DNA from: Chloroflexota bacterium
GTDB lineage: Bacteria > Chloroflexota > Dehalococcoidia > Lucifugimonadales > Lucifugimonadaceae
NCBI GenBank assembly: GCA_027618835.1
Contig: JAQCHZ010000012.1
Location: 1 to 64,000 of the forward strand
DNA: 64,000 nt
Reading direction: 5' to 3'
Part shown: positions 1-10,348 of the stretch, piece after piece
Position numbering within the stretch: the stretch's first letter is position 1
Layout of the letters: each line of letters begins with the position of its first letter
Notes under the pieces: model-generated
Told to the model about the DNA's origin: nothing
What the model saw: only the letters and a program-made list of their open reading frames with translations
Databases searched by the model: none
Made by a program: the position numbers and the translations under genes

Positions 1-171
1 ATGCTCGGCTTCGCCAAGTTCGAGTCAGCGAGTCGGTTTTGCACGGCATTCGACGAACTGCGAAACTATTTAATAATCCAGTCCGCGGCTAGCGAACATG
101 TCCCAGCGGAAGTTCGACGGAAGATATTCACCAGTAAGTTGTCGACTCTAATGACCGAGCTGTCAGCTTAA
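1..171 (+). CDS. IS6-like transposase, C-terminal fragment (cut by window edge)
   Basis: Frame 1 is open from the first base to a TAA and gives 56 residues; the ATG at base 1 is probably internal to a longer gene that begins before the window. The stretch FESASRFCTAFDELRNYL resembles the C-terminal part of IS6-type DDE transposases. Strong internal support comes from two other places in the window (about 6.9 and 9.8 kb), where the last codons (STLM-ELSA) and the following DNA recur in the opposite orientation, with differences that are partly synonymous. The bases after the stop form the element's right end. Family assignment is from memory of the motif, so moderate confidence. Confidence 0.5.
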   Translation: MLGFAKFESASRFCTAFDELRNYLIIQSAASEHVPAEVRRKIFTSKLSTLMTELSA

Positions 172-242
172 ATAGTGAGACGAATACTGTATTCAGGTCG
201 GCCAAATCACTAATTGAGCACTGAGATCTGACAAAATCGTCG
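142..242 (+). mobile_element. IS right end, copy 1 (with last transposase codons)
   Basis: This 101-nt segment aligns without gaps to the reverse complements of 6917-7017 and 9760-9860. All three begin with TCGACTCTAATGA, share TGTCAGCTT a little further on, and end in a TGAG(N)TCTGACA-type terminus. The first 30 bases are the transposase C-terminus and the rest is the non-coding right end. This copy belongs to the element whose body lies left of the window. Confidence 0.65.
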
Positions 243-278
243 TAAAGTTGACACTCGTCCAAGAGACCAGATTCCTTA

Positions 279-311
279 ATGGCGGTGTGTACATATAGCA
301 CACACCGCCAT
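279..311 (-). terminator. Hairpin downstream of groEL
   Basis: A perfect 12-bp stem (279-290 with 300-311, core GGCGGTGTGT/ACACACCGCC) has a 9-nt loop and lies about 85 nt beyond the groEL stop. It is the natural candidate for groESL transcript termination. There is no long U tract on either strand, so it may act weakly, in both directions, or in mRNA protection. Confidence 0.55.
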
Positions 312-396
312 CATCTTTGGAAACACTCTCTCAGTTCCAGTTCCCACAGACGTACATTTCTGTTTTTCTGACTAATCTCATTCGAAGAGTTGAGAA

Positions 397-2019
<1,623 letters not shown>

Positions 2020-2072
2020 TTATATTTCTCCAAATTATTTAGATCAGTGCCGATTGGTTTAGTCCAAATGGA

Positions 2073-2369
2073 CTAGCCAACGATTGCAAGAATGTCGCTC
2101 TCTCGAACGATCAAGTAGTCAGTGCCGTTTTCTGTGTACTCAGTACCAGCGTACTTTGAATAGACGACGGTCTGCCCTTTTTTTACGGTCATGCCGATGA
2201 CATTACCTTCGTCGGTTGTTCGACCGGGTCCGGCTGCCACGACAGTACCCTGTTGGGGCTTCTCTTTCGCTGTATCAGGAATGATGATTCCACCAGGAGA
2301 GGTTGAAGCCGCCGAGTCAGAGGGCTCAATAATTACTCGGTCACCGAGTGGTTTGAGTTTTAGTGCCAT
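2073..2369 (-). CDS. groS: Co-chaperonin GroES (10 kDa)
   Basis: Heptameric lid for the GroEL cavity. The 98 residues are full length. The protein opens with LKPLGDRVIIEP, followed by the mobile loop (about residues 18-35, SPGGIIIPDTAKEKPQQG) and ends in ESDILAIVG, all typical of the family. It is first gene of the groES-groEL operon. An AAAGGAAA ribosome-binding site sits about 8 nt before the ATG. The leader contains an 8-bp inverted repeat with an A-rich run between it and the Shine-Dalgarno sequence, a possible regulatory site. Confidence 0.98.
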   Translation of the reverse strand: MALKLKPLGDRVIIEPSDSAASTSPGGIIIPDTAKEKPQQGTVVAAGPGRTTDEGNVIGMTVKKGQTVVYSKYAGTEYTENGTDYLIVRESDILAIVG

Positions 2370-2396
2370 TTGATAAATTTCCTTTTATTTTTTCGA

Positions 2397-2420
2397 GGCC
2401 TTGAATTTCGTATCAAGGCC
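2397..2420. promoter_or_regulatory. Inverted repeat in the groES leader
   Basis: GGCCTTGA, 8 nt, then TCAAGGCC: a perfect 8-bp dyad about 28 nt upstream of the groES start. It does not match CIRCE (TTAGCACTC-N9-GAGTGCTAA). It may be an operator for groESL, an mRNA hairpin, or the end of the upstream regulator's transcript. No T tract follows it on the minus strand, which argues against a classic terminator. Confidence 0.5.
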
Positions 2421-2472
2421 CACTTCATATGTTGATCAGATGCGACGATGAATTCTGTTAACCCAGGTCTGT

Positions 2473-3111
2473 TTAGCCAGACAATCCAGAACGAATAGCA
2501 AAACTGGTTAGTTCCGACCGATTCGAGATTCCGAGTTTTACAAAAATGTTCCTGACGTGAACTTTAACGGTCCCTTCCGCCAGATCCAGTTGACTCGCAA
2601 TCTTCTTATTTGACCCGCCATCAGCAATCAACCCTGCGATCTGAACTTCACGTCGCGACAGAAGTCGCACAGATTCAGCTGAGTATGGTTCGGTATCCGC
2701 AATCGCCACATGGGCCAGAGTTGTTACATCGGCCCCTGTCGCTACCACCTGTCCCGCTGCTAGTAACCGGAGTGAGTTAATGAAATCTTCCTTAGACATG
2801 CTCAATGAAATGAAGCCATTTGCTCCGGAAGCAACCGCTCTCTCCAGTAGTCCTGGGGTCTGGTCAATCATAATAACTCCGACAGGTGTCCGGTTATTCG
2901 AAGCATTGACTGTTTTCACAGCGCTACCTGTGTCAAGACCTTTGACATGGGGATCGACGAGCACTACATCTGGCTTGAATGACTCCAAAATATCAGCGAA
3001 AGCCAAAAGCCCATCCCAATCAATCGAATGGGAATTTATTGCTGCTGTTTTCAGCACCAAACAGATACCTTGAGCCACCACAGGACTTCGATGTATTACT
3101 AGGACATTCAT
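2473..3111 (-). CDS. NarL/LuxR-type response regulator with degenerate receiver
   Basis: A DNA-binding transcription regulator of 212 residues. The C-terminal LuxR helix-turn-helix (about residues 145-205) is intact: LSRREVQIAGLIADGGSNKK, then IASQLDLAEGTVKVHVRNI. The N-terminal receiver (1-120) keeps an Asp at VLVDP near residue 57. The acidic pair after strand 1 is replaced (VIHRSP where VDDHP is usual), and the conserved Lys appears lost (GFISLS where GYLLK is usual). Normal phosphorylation is therefore doubtful. It lies 103 nt upstream of groES on the same strand, with no histidine kinase nearby. Its targets are unknown. Confidence 0.85.
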   Translation of the reverse strand: MNVLVIHRSPVVAQGICLVLKTAAINSHSIDWDGLLAFADILESFKPDVVLVDPHVKGLDTGSAVKTVNASNNRTPVGVIMIDQTPGLLERAVASGANGFISLSMSKEDFINSLRLLAAGQVVATGADVTTLAHVAIADTEPYSAESVRLLSRREVQIAGLIADGGSNKKIASQLDLAEGTVKVHVRNIFVKLGISNRSELTSFAIRSGLSG

Positions 3112-3844
3112 TCAGGCCGTACGACCTCGTAGTTACTCTGTTATAGGTAATTTTTCATTCAGAACTCTCATCGGTACAATGGTGATTATGTGATATGAGT
3201 ACTCCTATAGAAATACCTCTTTAGTGGTAGTGTAGTGAATAATATATAACCGCGTATAGTGAAGAGCATAGAGTTATTCTTATCTCACTGGAAACAGTGC
3301 TAGTAGAAGGTCAGTTTTCGTCAACATATCCGTATGGGTGTATATGTTTGTCGAACTTCAGTATGATCGGTCATCCACCCTGTGATTTGACCGGAATTGA
3401 TCCGTTGATCGGAGCAACTTGACCCGGAGATTCCGTCGCTGAACATACGAATGCATTACCCACATTCGGATCTATCAGAGCACTGAGATCACAACTACCT
3501 AATATCAAAAATTGAATTTGGGATATAGGACAGCAATACCACTCACATATTTAGCTATTTGAAACAAATGGTCACCGGCCAGTAAGCGGGTCTACGTACA
3601 CCTCAGGACATTATTCGATGAGAGGTATCAAGCACGGGTGAGAGCAGTACTTGATGGAATCAGAAGTTGTTGTGATCAATTGGCCCACGATCACCGAATA
3701 GAATGCATTCCACGCAACACTAACACTTGTTGTATGTCAGATATTGAATCTCTAAGGACCCCTAATTTCGAGAGAATCTGGCCAACCCTGCTCGATTGCC
3801 CATGCTTTTGTCATGTAGCTGAGGCCAGGCCAGAACCGGATTAA
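3112..3844. other. Non-coding stretch
   Basis: About 730 bp, AT-rich near 3150-3300, with no reading frame I can support. The first 150 bp should hold the promoter of the LuxR-type gene. A 68-codon plus-strand frame at 3638-3844 has no recognisable product and poor codon structure. The segment probably consists of decayed sequence at the edge of the mobile region. Confidence 0.5.
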
Positions 3845-4063
3845 CTACCGCTGTCCCTCAACATCCAACACGATACGTCCGCTTCCGTGGAACGTCTCGC
3901 TGAGTTCGTGGGCTTCGACGGCCTGTTCTAGGGGGAATACCTCTTGGACCAGCGGAGATACCTTTCCCGCCTCGAACAATTCATTCACAGTCTCGAATAC
4001 CTTGACTGAATTGGTAACCGTCCCCACTCGCATTGCGCGGACACCATTATAGGCTTCTGTCAA
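3845..4063 (-). pseudogene. Medium-chain alcohol dehydrogenase, C-terminal remnant
   Basis: Only 72 residues remain of a protein family normally about 330 long. The fragment matches the C-terminal end of zinc-type alcohol dehydrogenases or quinone oxidoreductases: a helix ending LFEAGKVSPLVQEVFPLEQ, then AVEAHELSETFHGSGRIVLD. The cofactor and catalytic domains are absent upstream, where the sequence is non-coding and carries a small hairpin (4157-4173). The gene has been truncated, probably by an insertion or deletion at the edge of the mobile-element region. Confidence 0.7.
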
Positions 4064-4182
4064 AACCGATCACGATACCCCTCTAAAAATAGCGTATCTC
4101 GACTATTTCTATTGACGGATTCTCACAGTAACTTAATCAAAGGAACGTTCCTATTGGCTGCCGCGTAGGCAGCACAGGAGCC

Positions 4183-4198
4183 TCCTGAGCTACTCGAA
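4183..4198 (+). repeat. Short dispersed repeat TCCTGAGCTA(C/G)TCGAA, copy 1
   Basis: Matches 10205-10220 in 15 of 16 bases, in the same orientation. Both copies are intergenic. The motif resembles the TCCTGAGC...GTCGAAGG-type palindromic repeats found scattered between genes in several bacteria (recalled, not searched). Confidence 0.5.
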
Positions 4199-4204
4199 TA
4201 ATTT

Positions 4205-5473
4205 TTGACAGCCACTCAGCGCTCAAATCGCCGTCGACGTCATTCTCGACACAAACGAATAGGGCCATTTGCATATGGTTCTTTTCGCCTCTACTCGTTT
4301 GCCCAACTTCTAAGTTTCACAGCGCTAGTCGGGCAGATGATTGTTAGAGGATTCATGGTCGAGCAACAAACTGGCTCACCGTTCCTTGTCTCACTTGTTC
4401 CTTCGCTACATCTTTTGCCTGGCCTAGTGATAGGACCGGCTGGAGGATTTTTGGCTGATCGATTCGACCGACGTATGATCGTATTATTCGGCGAGATCAT
4501 ACTTATAGTCGCCTACTTGTCACTTGCGCTATTGTCGATGAATAATCAAGTTGAAACATGGCATGTACTGGCAACTACCCTTCTTATGGGCGTCGCATAT
4601 TCTCTCGCCAGCCCATCCCGCCAATCGTTGATCGTTGACACCGTTCCTAAACTCATCGAACGCAGAGCTTTGGGAAGCTACATGTTGATCATGCACGTAA
4701 CGTTGCTGCTCGCGCCTGCAATCGTTGGGTATCTGCTTGCCGGACCCGGTGTATCGTGGGCTCTCATCGTGACGGGACTAATTGCAATTTCCACCTTGCC
4801 TATTTACTTTCGAATCAGAGTGATTGGCTCGGCCGCCGAGGTGATACGCAGTAACATCATCAAATCAACTAAGGCAGGATTTAGGGAAATTGCCACGAAC
4901 TCGAATCTGAGATGGATGTTCGCTATTTTGATAATCGTGTTGTTATTCGCAAACACTTGGGGAGCAACGTTTCCACGGCTTGCGATCGGAATTCTTGATC
5001 GTGGTGCTAGTGGATTGGCCGCAATTGGATTAGCAGTCGGCATCGGCGCAATTGTCGGGGCCATAGCTTCGTTGTGGTTCGAAGGGCGGGTGAGCGATGC
5101 CCGGCTTCAATTCGCCGCTGCTCTACTATTCGCCAGTCTGATAATCGGGGTGGCTCTCTCTAATTCGTATTTATTGACGCTTTTGTTGACCGTTGCAGCA
5201 TCAGCGGCTGGAGCGCCATTTTTTATCAACAATATGATCGCATCTCAAGTAGCGAGTGCGGATGAAAGTAGAGCAAGCGTAATTTCAGTACGATACATTA
5301 TTCTTTCAACGCAACCGATAGGCATGATTCTGCTTGGTGCCGTGGCTGAATCGGTAGGCGTGCAATTCGCTTTGGCAGGATCTTCGTTCATAGGTGTGGT
5401 ACTTATTTTGGCCCTTGCAATAAGTGTTCGAAAGGCTTCGAGAAATATAAGTCCGGAAGTAATTCAGCCATAA
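4205..5473 (+). CDS. MFS transporter (DHA3 / MFS_3 type efflux family)
   Basis: A predicted 12-helix inner-membrane carrier of 422 residues. The loop after helix 2, GGFLADRFDRRMIV, is the family's signature between helices 2 and 3, and the fold resembles multidrug or siderophore exporters. The substrate is not predictable. The only start before the first helix is a TTG at 4205; a TAA lies two codons upstream, and no good Shine-Dalgarno sequence is visible. The basic N-terminus (RSNRRRRHSRHKR) is unusual. It is one of four related exporters in this window (others at 29.5, 30.9 and 37.1 kb). It ends just before a tmRNA-like 3' end, so it could be island cargo. Confidence 0.8.
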   Translation: MTATQRSNRRRRHSRHKRIGPFAYGSFRLYSFAQLLSFTALVGQMIVRGFMVEQQTGSPFLVSLVPSLHLLPGLVIGPAGGFLADRFDRRMIVLFGEIILIVAYLSLALLSMNNQVETWHVLATTLLMGVAYSLASPSRQSLIVDTVPKLIERRALGSYMLIMHVTLLLAPAIVGYLLAGPGVSWALIVTGLIAISTLPIYFRIRVIGSAAEVIRSNIIKSTKAGFREIATNSNLRWMFAILIIVLLFANTWGATFPRLAIGILDRGASGLAAIGLAVGIGAIVGAIASLWFEGRVSDARLQFAAALLFASLIIGVALSNSYLLTLLLTVAASAAGAPFFINNMIASQVASADESRASVISVRYIILSTQPIGMILLGAVAESVGVQFALAGSSFIGVVLILALAISVRKASRNISPEVIQP

Positions 5474-5489
5474 TATGGGCCGGGTTTAC

Positions 5490-5534
5490 CACGCTGTGCT
5501 CACCCGCGAGTTCGACTCTCCCCCGTCTCCACCA
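5490..5534 (+). repeat. tmRNA 3'-end-like segment (possible attachment site)
   Basis: The sequence GCGAGTTCGACTCTC followed by CCCCGTCTCCACCA looks like the T arm, acceptor strand and CCA of a tmRNA gene. The T stem has one mismatch. Only the last 50 or so bases are present, because the upstream DNA is an MFS gene, so this is a displaced or duplicated 3' end and not a working ssrA. tmRNA 3' ends are well-known integration sites. The last 17 bases plus 12 more recur at 9892-9920. Confidence 0.5.
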
Positions 5535-5546
5535 AGAACACAAAGC
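5518..5546 (+). repeat. 29-nt direct repeat, copy 1
   Basis: Identical to 9892-9920 except one base (C5530/A9904). It spans the end of the tmRNA-like acceptor and the first bases of the following hairpin. The two copies bracket 4.35 kb that holds a pseudogene, IS relics, metY and metA. Confidence 0.7.
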
Positions 5547-5583
5547 AACCTTGTTTCGAGTTCGTAAACAGGGCCGCTTTGTG
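5539..5583 (+). terminator. Hairpin after the tmRNA-like 3' end
   Basis: CACAAAGC (5539-5546) pairs with GCTTTGTG (5576-5583). Inside it, CCTTGTTT (5549-5556) pairs with AAACAGGG (5566-5573), with one G-U pair. The position right after CCA is where a tmRNA terminator would lie, which supports the idea that a piece of ssrA with its terminator was carried here. No U tract follows. Confidence 0.5.
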
Positions 5584-5618
5584 CTGATTATGAAACATCG
5601 TCCTTCTATGGCAACGCT

Positions 5619-5635
5619 GAGTTCTGGTAGAACCC
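5619..5635. repeat. IS terminus-like palindrome
   Basis: GAGTTCTGGTAGAACCC is a degenerate version of the GAGTTCTGACAGAACTC palindrome found at 7217-7233 and at the outer tips of the IS right ends (6920, 9763). It is probably the remaining tip of another lost element. Confidence 0.45.
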
Positions 5636-5746
5636 TTAGAGTTCGATTTTTCTATCGGTGTTTTTCATGCGAAGAGTGATGATTTATAAGAACCATTCCA
5701 ATCTAACTTCTACTCAATATTTGATAGCGTTCGATACAGTTGTCGT

Positions 5747-6886
5747 ATGAGCAAGAAAAAGAGAATTCTGATTTTGGGTGCGGGTTTCGGTGGACTTGAG
5801 CTTTCGAGTAGGCTTTCGGAACCATTGCCTGACCAGGTGGAAATCACCCTGATCGACAAGAACGAAGGCTTTATTTTCTGATTCTCCAAGTTCGACCTAA
5901 TGTTGGGGCAATCGACGAGACCTGAAGTCACCTTTTACTATCGTGATATATCAAAACCTTCACTGGATTTCCGACAGGTAATGGTCCTTTAGATCGACCC
6001 AGAGCAACGGCGGGTAATAACCGACAAGCAAACGTACGAGACTGACGTGTTAGTTGTTGCTCTCGGTGCCGAGTACAGCATCGATGCGACCCCAGGGTTC
6101 GCTGAGGACGGACACGAGTTTTACTCTTTTGACGGAGCACTTGCCCTTCACGATGTACTTAAGAGGTTCAAATCTGGAAAGCTCGTGATTGGAATCATTG
6201 GGCAGCCGTTTAAATGTCCTCCCGCACCCTGTGAAGCTGCAATATTGCTTGATGAGTGGTTCGAAAAGCGTGGATTGAGAGGCGATATCGACATATCAGT
6301 CGTATCGCAATGGGGAGTACCCATTCCGCCTTCCCCTGATGGCACAAAGACCATTCTTAAGACATTCGATGACCGCAATATCAAATTCGTAACTGAACAT
6401 ATGATTACAAGCCTTGATCCCACTAGGAATGTTGCAATTTGTTCGAATGGCCAGGAAATTCCTTACGATTTATTCTTGGGGATTCCTGTCCACCGCGTTC
6501 CAGCAGTGGTCGAGGATGCAGGACTGTCTGAAAATGACTGGATTCCCGTAGACGACAAGAACCTTGCAACAAAATTCGCCGAGGTTTATGCCATAGGTGA
6601 CGTTACGAGTGCGCCGGTTCCGAAATCTGGTGTATTTGCCGAAAGCGCTGCTCGTGCAGTTGCAGATCATTTGATTTGGGAGATAACGGGCGAAGGTAAT
6701 CCCGCACCATTCGATGGAAAAGGATCGTGCTACATCGAGTTCGGCGACGGGCTAGTCGGTCGCATGGATGCCGACTTCTTTCCAGGTACGAGACCAACTG
6801 CTCCATTCGCTGCACCCTCAGTTTTGGTTGCAGACGAAAAGAAAGAATTCACAGCGGTTCGGCGCACACGCTGGATTGACGGTTGA
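5747..6886 (+). pseudogene. Sulfide:quinone oxidoreductase-like flavoprotein, two nonsense codons
   Basis: Encodes an FAD-dependent pyridine nucleotide-disulfide oxidoreductase of about 380 codons, closest to SQR-type proteins. The ATG at 5747 begins MSKKKRILILGAGFGGLE, a perfect FAD-binding GxGxxG. The frame stays open except for TGA at 5879-5881 (in FIF-stop-FSKFD, where Gly is expected, so GGA to TGA) and TAG at 5990-5992. No frameshift is visible. Downstream are GEYSID-like and FKCPPAPCE (paired cysteines), and the second FAD motif near VYAIGDVTSAPVPKSG. Either a very young pseudogene or a gene broken in this strain. The stretch 6047-6886 remains open (279 codons) but lacks the FAD-binding start. 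Confidence 0.85.
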
Positions 6887-6916
6887 TATGAGCCTCACCG
6901 CCTCTTTGAGTTTCCT

Positions 6917-7233
6917 CGACGATTCTGTCAAAACTCAACGATCGCGCTGATTACCGATTGACCTAATTACATGAATGGTCATGATATTAAAGCTGACAAT
7001 TCAGTCATTAGAGTCGAGTACGTTTCCTTCTCGATCTATCGCTAAAAAAAGATAACGCCATCGTCAACTGACCTTTACGCAACTCAGCCAGATACTTGGA
7101 ACGAACTGCCACACCTCAACATTTCAATCTGGAACTGGACGTAGATAGTCAGTGCGGTAAGGACATGAACAGATCTCATCAGCAAATGAAGAATGATGCC
7201 ATTCTGCCTCAAAGCTGAGTTCTGACAGAACTC
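6917..7233 (-). mobile_element. 317-bp internal-deletion derivative of the IS6-like element
   Basis: The left edge (6917-7017) is the right end, gapless over 101 nt with 142-242 reversed, and includes the transposase C-terminal codons (STLMTELSA, then read-through). The right edge (7217-7233) is the perfect palindrome GAGTTCTGACAGAACTC, like the tip of the right end, and so is the probable left end. Almost all of the transposase is missing in between, and the remaining frames carry stops. It behaves like a MITE-type non-autonomous copy. Target-site duplications are not obvious. Confidence 0.6.
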
Positions 7234-7241
7234 GAATCCCT

Positions 7242-7288
7242 CGTTCCGAAGGAGCTACGAATCCAGTACTATTCTCCTCGTTGGAACG
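7242..7288 (+). promoter_or_regulatory. Interrupted stem-loop upstream of metY
   Basis: CGTTCC (7242-7247) pairs with GGAACG (7283-7288), and AGGAG (7250-7254) with CTCCT (7274-7278). The structure lies about 170 nt before metY, immediately after the IS tip. It does not match a SAM riboswitch that I can recognise. It may be a leader element or chance folding. Confidence 0.3.
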
Positions 7289-7422
7289 AACGACATTGAT
7301 GGTTATATAGGTCCATCATGACTCTGATGTCATTTATTACTTGTATGTCCGGTGATGATGTCAAAATTGAATGCACCGAAATTTCTTTCGATTCGTGAAG
7401 CCCCTTGTCAATTTCAACATGA

Positions 7423-8781
<1,359 letters not shown>

Positions 8782-8798
8782 TAAAACTGAAATCACAG

Positions 8799-8843
8799 TG
8801 CCGATCACGGGCGACTAATTTCGTTCGTGATCGGCAATTTTTG
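8799..8843 (+). terminator. Rho-independent terminator between metY and metA
   Basis: TGCCGATCACG (8799-8809) pairs perfectly with CGTGATCGGCA (8827-8837), an 11-bp stem followed by a T run (ATTTTTG). The T run ends only a few bases before the metA start codon, so it either limits read-through into metA or acts as an attenuator, with metA possibly having its own leaderless start. Confidence 0.8.
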
Positions 8844-8845
8844 AA

Positions 8846-9751
8846 ATGACGCTAATTCTTCCAACCAACTACCACGCACTTCCTCAGATCGAAGAGAACC
8901 GCGTGAAGTGGCTACCTGTTCCGCAGGCTGAAAAGCAGGATATTCGACCGCTCCGTATCGGCATCATGAACATCATGCCGCTTGGCGAGCAGTACGAATT
9001 TAACCTGTTGTTACCGCTCGGATTATCAGTCTTACAGATTGAACCTGTGTGGATACGTCTGGAATCTCACCAGTACAAAACTTGGGAACCGGGTCATCTT
9101 GACGATCACTACGTGAGTTATGCGGAAGCGACCAAAGATTCACCGTTGGATGGATTGATCATTACCGGGGCTCCGGTCGAGCATCTGAAATTCGAGGAAG
9201 TCATATATTGGAAGGAGTTCACTGAAATTGCAAAGCATGCCCGGGCGAATACTCCAAGCACTTTTGGCATCTGCTGGGGTGCGTTCGCACTGGCGTATTT
9301 GGAAGGTATTAGCAAGATCGATTTCGAGCGGAAACTTTTCGGTGTATTTGAGCTTGAAAATCTTGATCAAGAGCACTACATAATGGGTGCAATGGACGAC
9401 GCGTTCCTTTCGCCACAGAGTCGTATGGCTGGCATGTCAGACGATGAACTCATTCAAGCACGGGATGATGGAAACATTAATCTTCTAGCGCACGGAGTCG
9501 AGTCGGGTTATTCGATCTTTGAGACCACAGATCGAAGAGTTCTAATGCATCAGGGGCACCCGGAATACAGTTCCACCCGATTGGCGTACGAGGCGATCAG
9601 AGACGCCGATGACGCATCTGTCCTGCCCGTGGAAAATTTCGATCCGGCAAACCCTGTCAACCGATGGCGAATGCACCGAAACACGTTCTTCCACCAGTGG
9701 CTTCGCTATTGCTACACCCAGATCAGCATGAGTTCAGGCGACCATCTCTAA
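8846..9751 (+). CDS. metA: Homoserine O-acetyltransferase (MetA family)
   Basis: Activates homoserine for methionine synthesis. The 301 residues match MetA. The catalytic Cys is in TFGICWGAFA, and the His and Glu are in LMHQGHPEYS. At the specificity position after GAPV the residue is Glu (GAPVEHLKFEE); the family's succinyl-CoA users have Gly there, and Glu goes with acetyl-CoA. I therefore predict an acetyltransferase, which fits the neighbouring O-acetylhomoserine enzyme MetY. There is no Shine-Dalgarno sequence, because the metY terminator occupies the space directly before the ATG. The 3' flank is an IS relic, so the pair sits between two mobile scars. Confidence 0.93.
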   Translation: MTLILPTNYHALPQIEENRVKWLPVPQAEKQDIRPLRIGIMNIMPLGEQYEFNLLLPLGLSVLQIEPVWIRLESHQYKTWEPGHLDDHYVSYAEATKDSPLDGLIITGAPVEHLKFEEVIYWKEFTEIAKHARANTPSTFGICWGAFALAYLEGISKIDFERKLFGVFELENLDQEHYIMGAMDDAFLSPQSRMAGMSDDELIQARDDGNINLLAHGVESGYSIFETTDRRVLMHQGHPEYSSTRLAYEAIRDADDASVLPVENFDPANPVNRWRMHRNTFFHQWLRYCYTQISMSSGDHL

Positions 9752-9759
9752 GAGGTTCT

Positions 9760-9860
9760 GAAGGGTTCTGTCAGAACTCAGTGCTCAGCACACAATCCAG
9801 CTGACCTAAATACATGATCAACCTCTGTATTTAAGCTGACAATTCGATCATTAGAGTCGA
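9760..9860 (-). mobile_element. IS right end, copy 3
   Basis: The reverse complement aligns without gaps to 142-242 over 101 nt, including the codons for STLM-ELSA and the stop TAA. The outer tip is GGGTTCTGTCAGAACTC (9763-9779), similar to GGTTCTGT-type IS6 termini. Partial similarity to the transposase coding region continues a few codons past 9860, then stops. No matching left end was found to the right. Confidence 0.6.
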
Positions 9861-9891
9861 CCACTTAGGAGTTCACCGAGGCAGCCCAACC

Positions 9892-9920
9892 CTCCCCCGT
9901 CTCAACCAAGAACACAAAGC
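9892..9920 (+). repeat. 29-nt direct repeat, copy 2
   Basis: Nearly identical to 5518-5546, but the preceding bases do not form a tRNA-like T arm here and the following hairpin is lost. It is a candidate att scar. Confidence 0.65.
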
Positions 9921-10171
9921 TGCCCTCCTGTCCCCAAAACCCCAACCAGTGCCATCCACCCCAAGACAAATCCCTGCCTTGCCCCCGAAACTAAAGAAGT
10001 GCCCAAACGACTAGGCCAGTCGACAACGCACACCTGACTACCGTCTGAGCGGTAGACGCCTTTACCAGCAGCGACCACCACGTTAGAAACAGGACGTTCG
10101 CTGCGTATCCCGTCCGACATTAGTCGGCCCTACCAGGTGAGTAAAGCGAATTAGCCTTTTCGTCCTAAGTT

Positions 10172-10194
10172 CTCCCTCCCAGAGTGGGAGGGAG
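10172..10194. repeat. 10-bp hairpin CTCCCTCCCA-GAG-TGGGAGGGAG
   Basis: A perfect 10-bp stem with a 3-nt loop in non-coding DNA, adjacent to the dispersed repeat at 10205. It may be part of a REP-like repeat unit. Confidence 0.5.
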
Positions 10195-10204
10195 TTAGAG
10201 CATG

Positions 10205-10220
10205 TCCTGAGCTAGTCGAA
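10205..10220 (+). repeat. Short dispersed repeat TCCTGAGCTA(C/G)TCGAA, copy 2
   Basis: Partner of 4183-4198 (15 of 16 bases). Followed by GGGGG, as in common TCGAAGG-type interspersed repeats. Confidence 0.5.
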
Positions 10221-10315
10221 GGGGGTGAGAGATTGCGACGAGAGACCAAGCACGAATGTGCGCCCGAAGCCTAAACGCTCACTCACCGTTCCAGTGCGCA
10301 GAACAAGAGCGCCCC

Positions 10316-10348
10316 ATAACGGTCCGATGTAACTCATCGGACCGTTAT
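10316..10348. repeat. 14-bp perfect hairpin
   Basis: ATAACGGTCCGATG (10316-10329) pairs perfectly with CATCGGACCGTTAT (10335-10348) around a 5-nt loop. There is no gene next to it and no T tract on either side. It could be an orphan terminator or the core of a small mobile repeat. Confidence 0.55.

Noticed and set aside
3478-3490. GAGCACTGAGATC also present at 216-228
   Set aside because: 13 bases match the IS right end, but the similarity does not extend either way, so a further IS relic is not supported.
3638-3844. 68-codon plus-strand frame
   Set aside because: No family features, no ribosome-binding site, Cys/His-rich random look; lies in decayed DNA.
5879-5881. TGA as a selenocysteine codon in the SQR-like gene
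   Set aside because: The conserved residue is Gly, a TAG occurs later as well, and no stem-loop of SECIS type is evident directly downstream.
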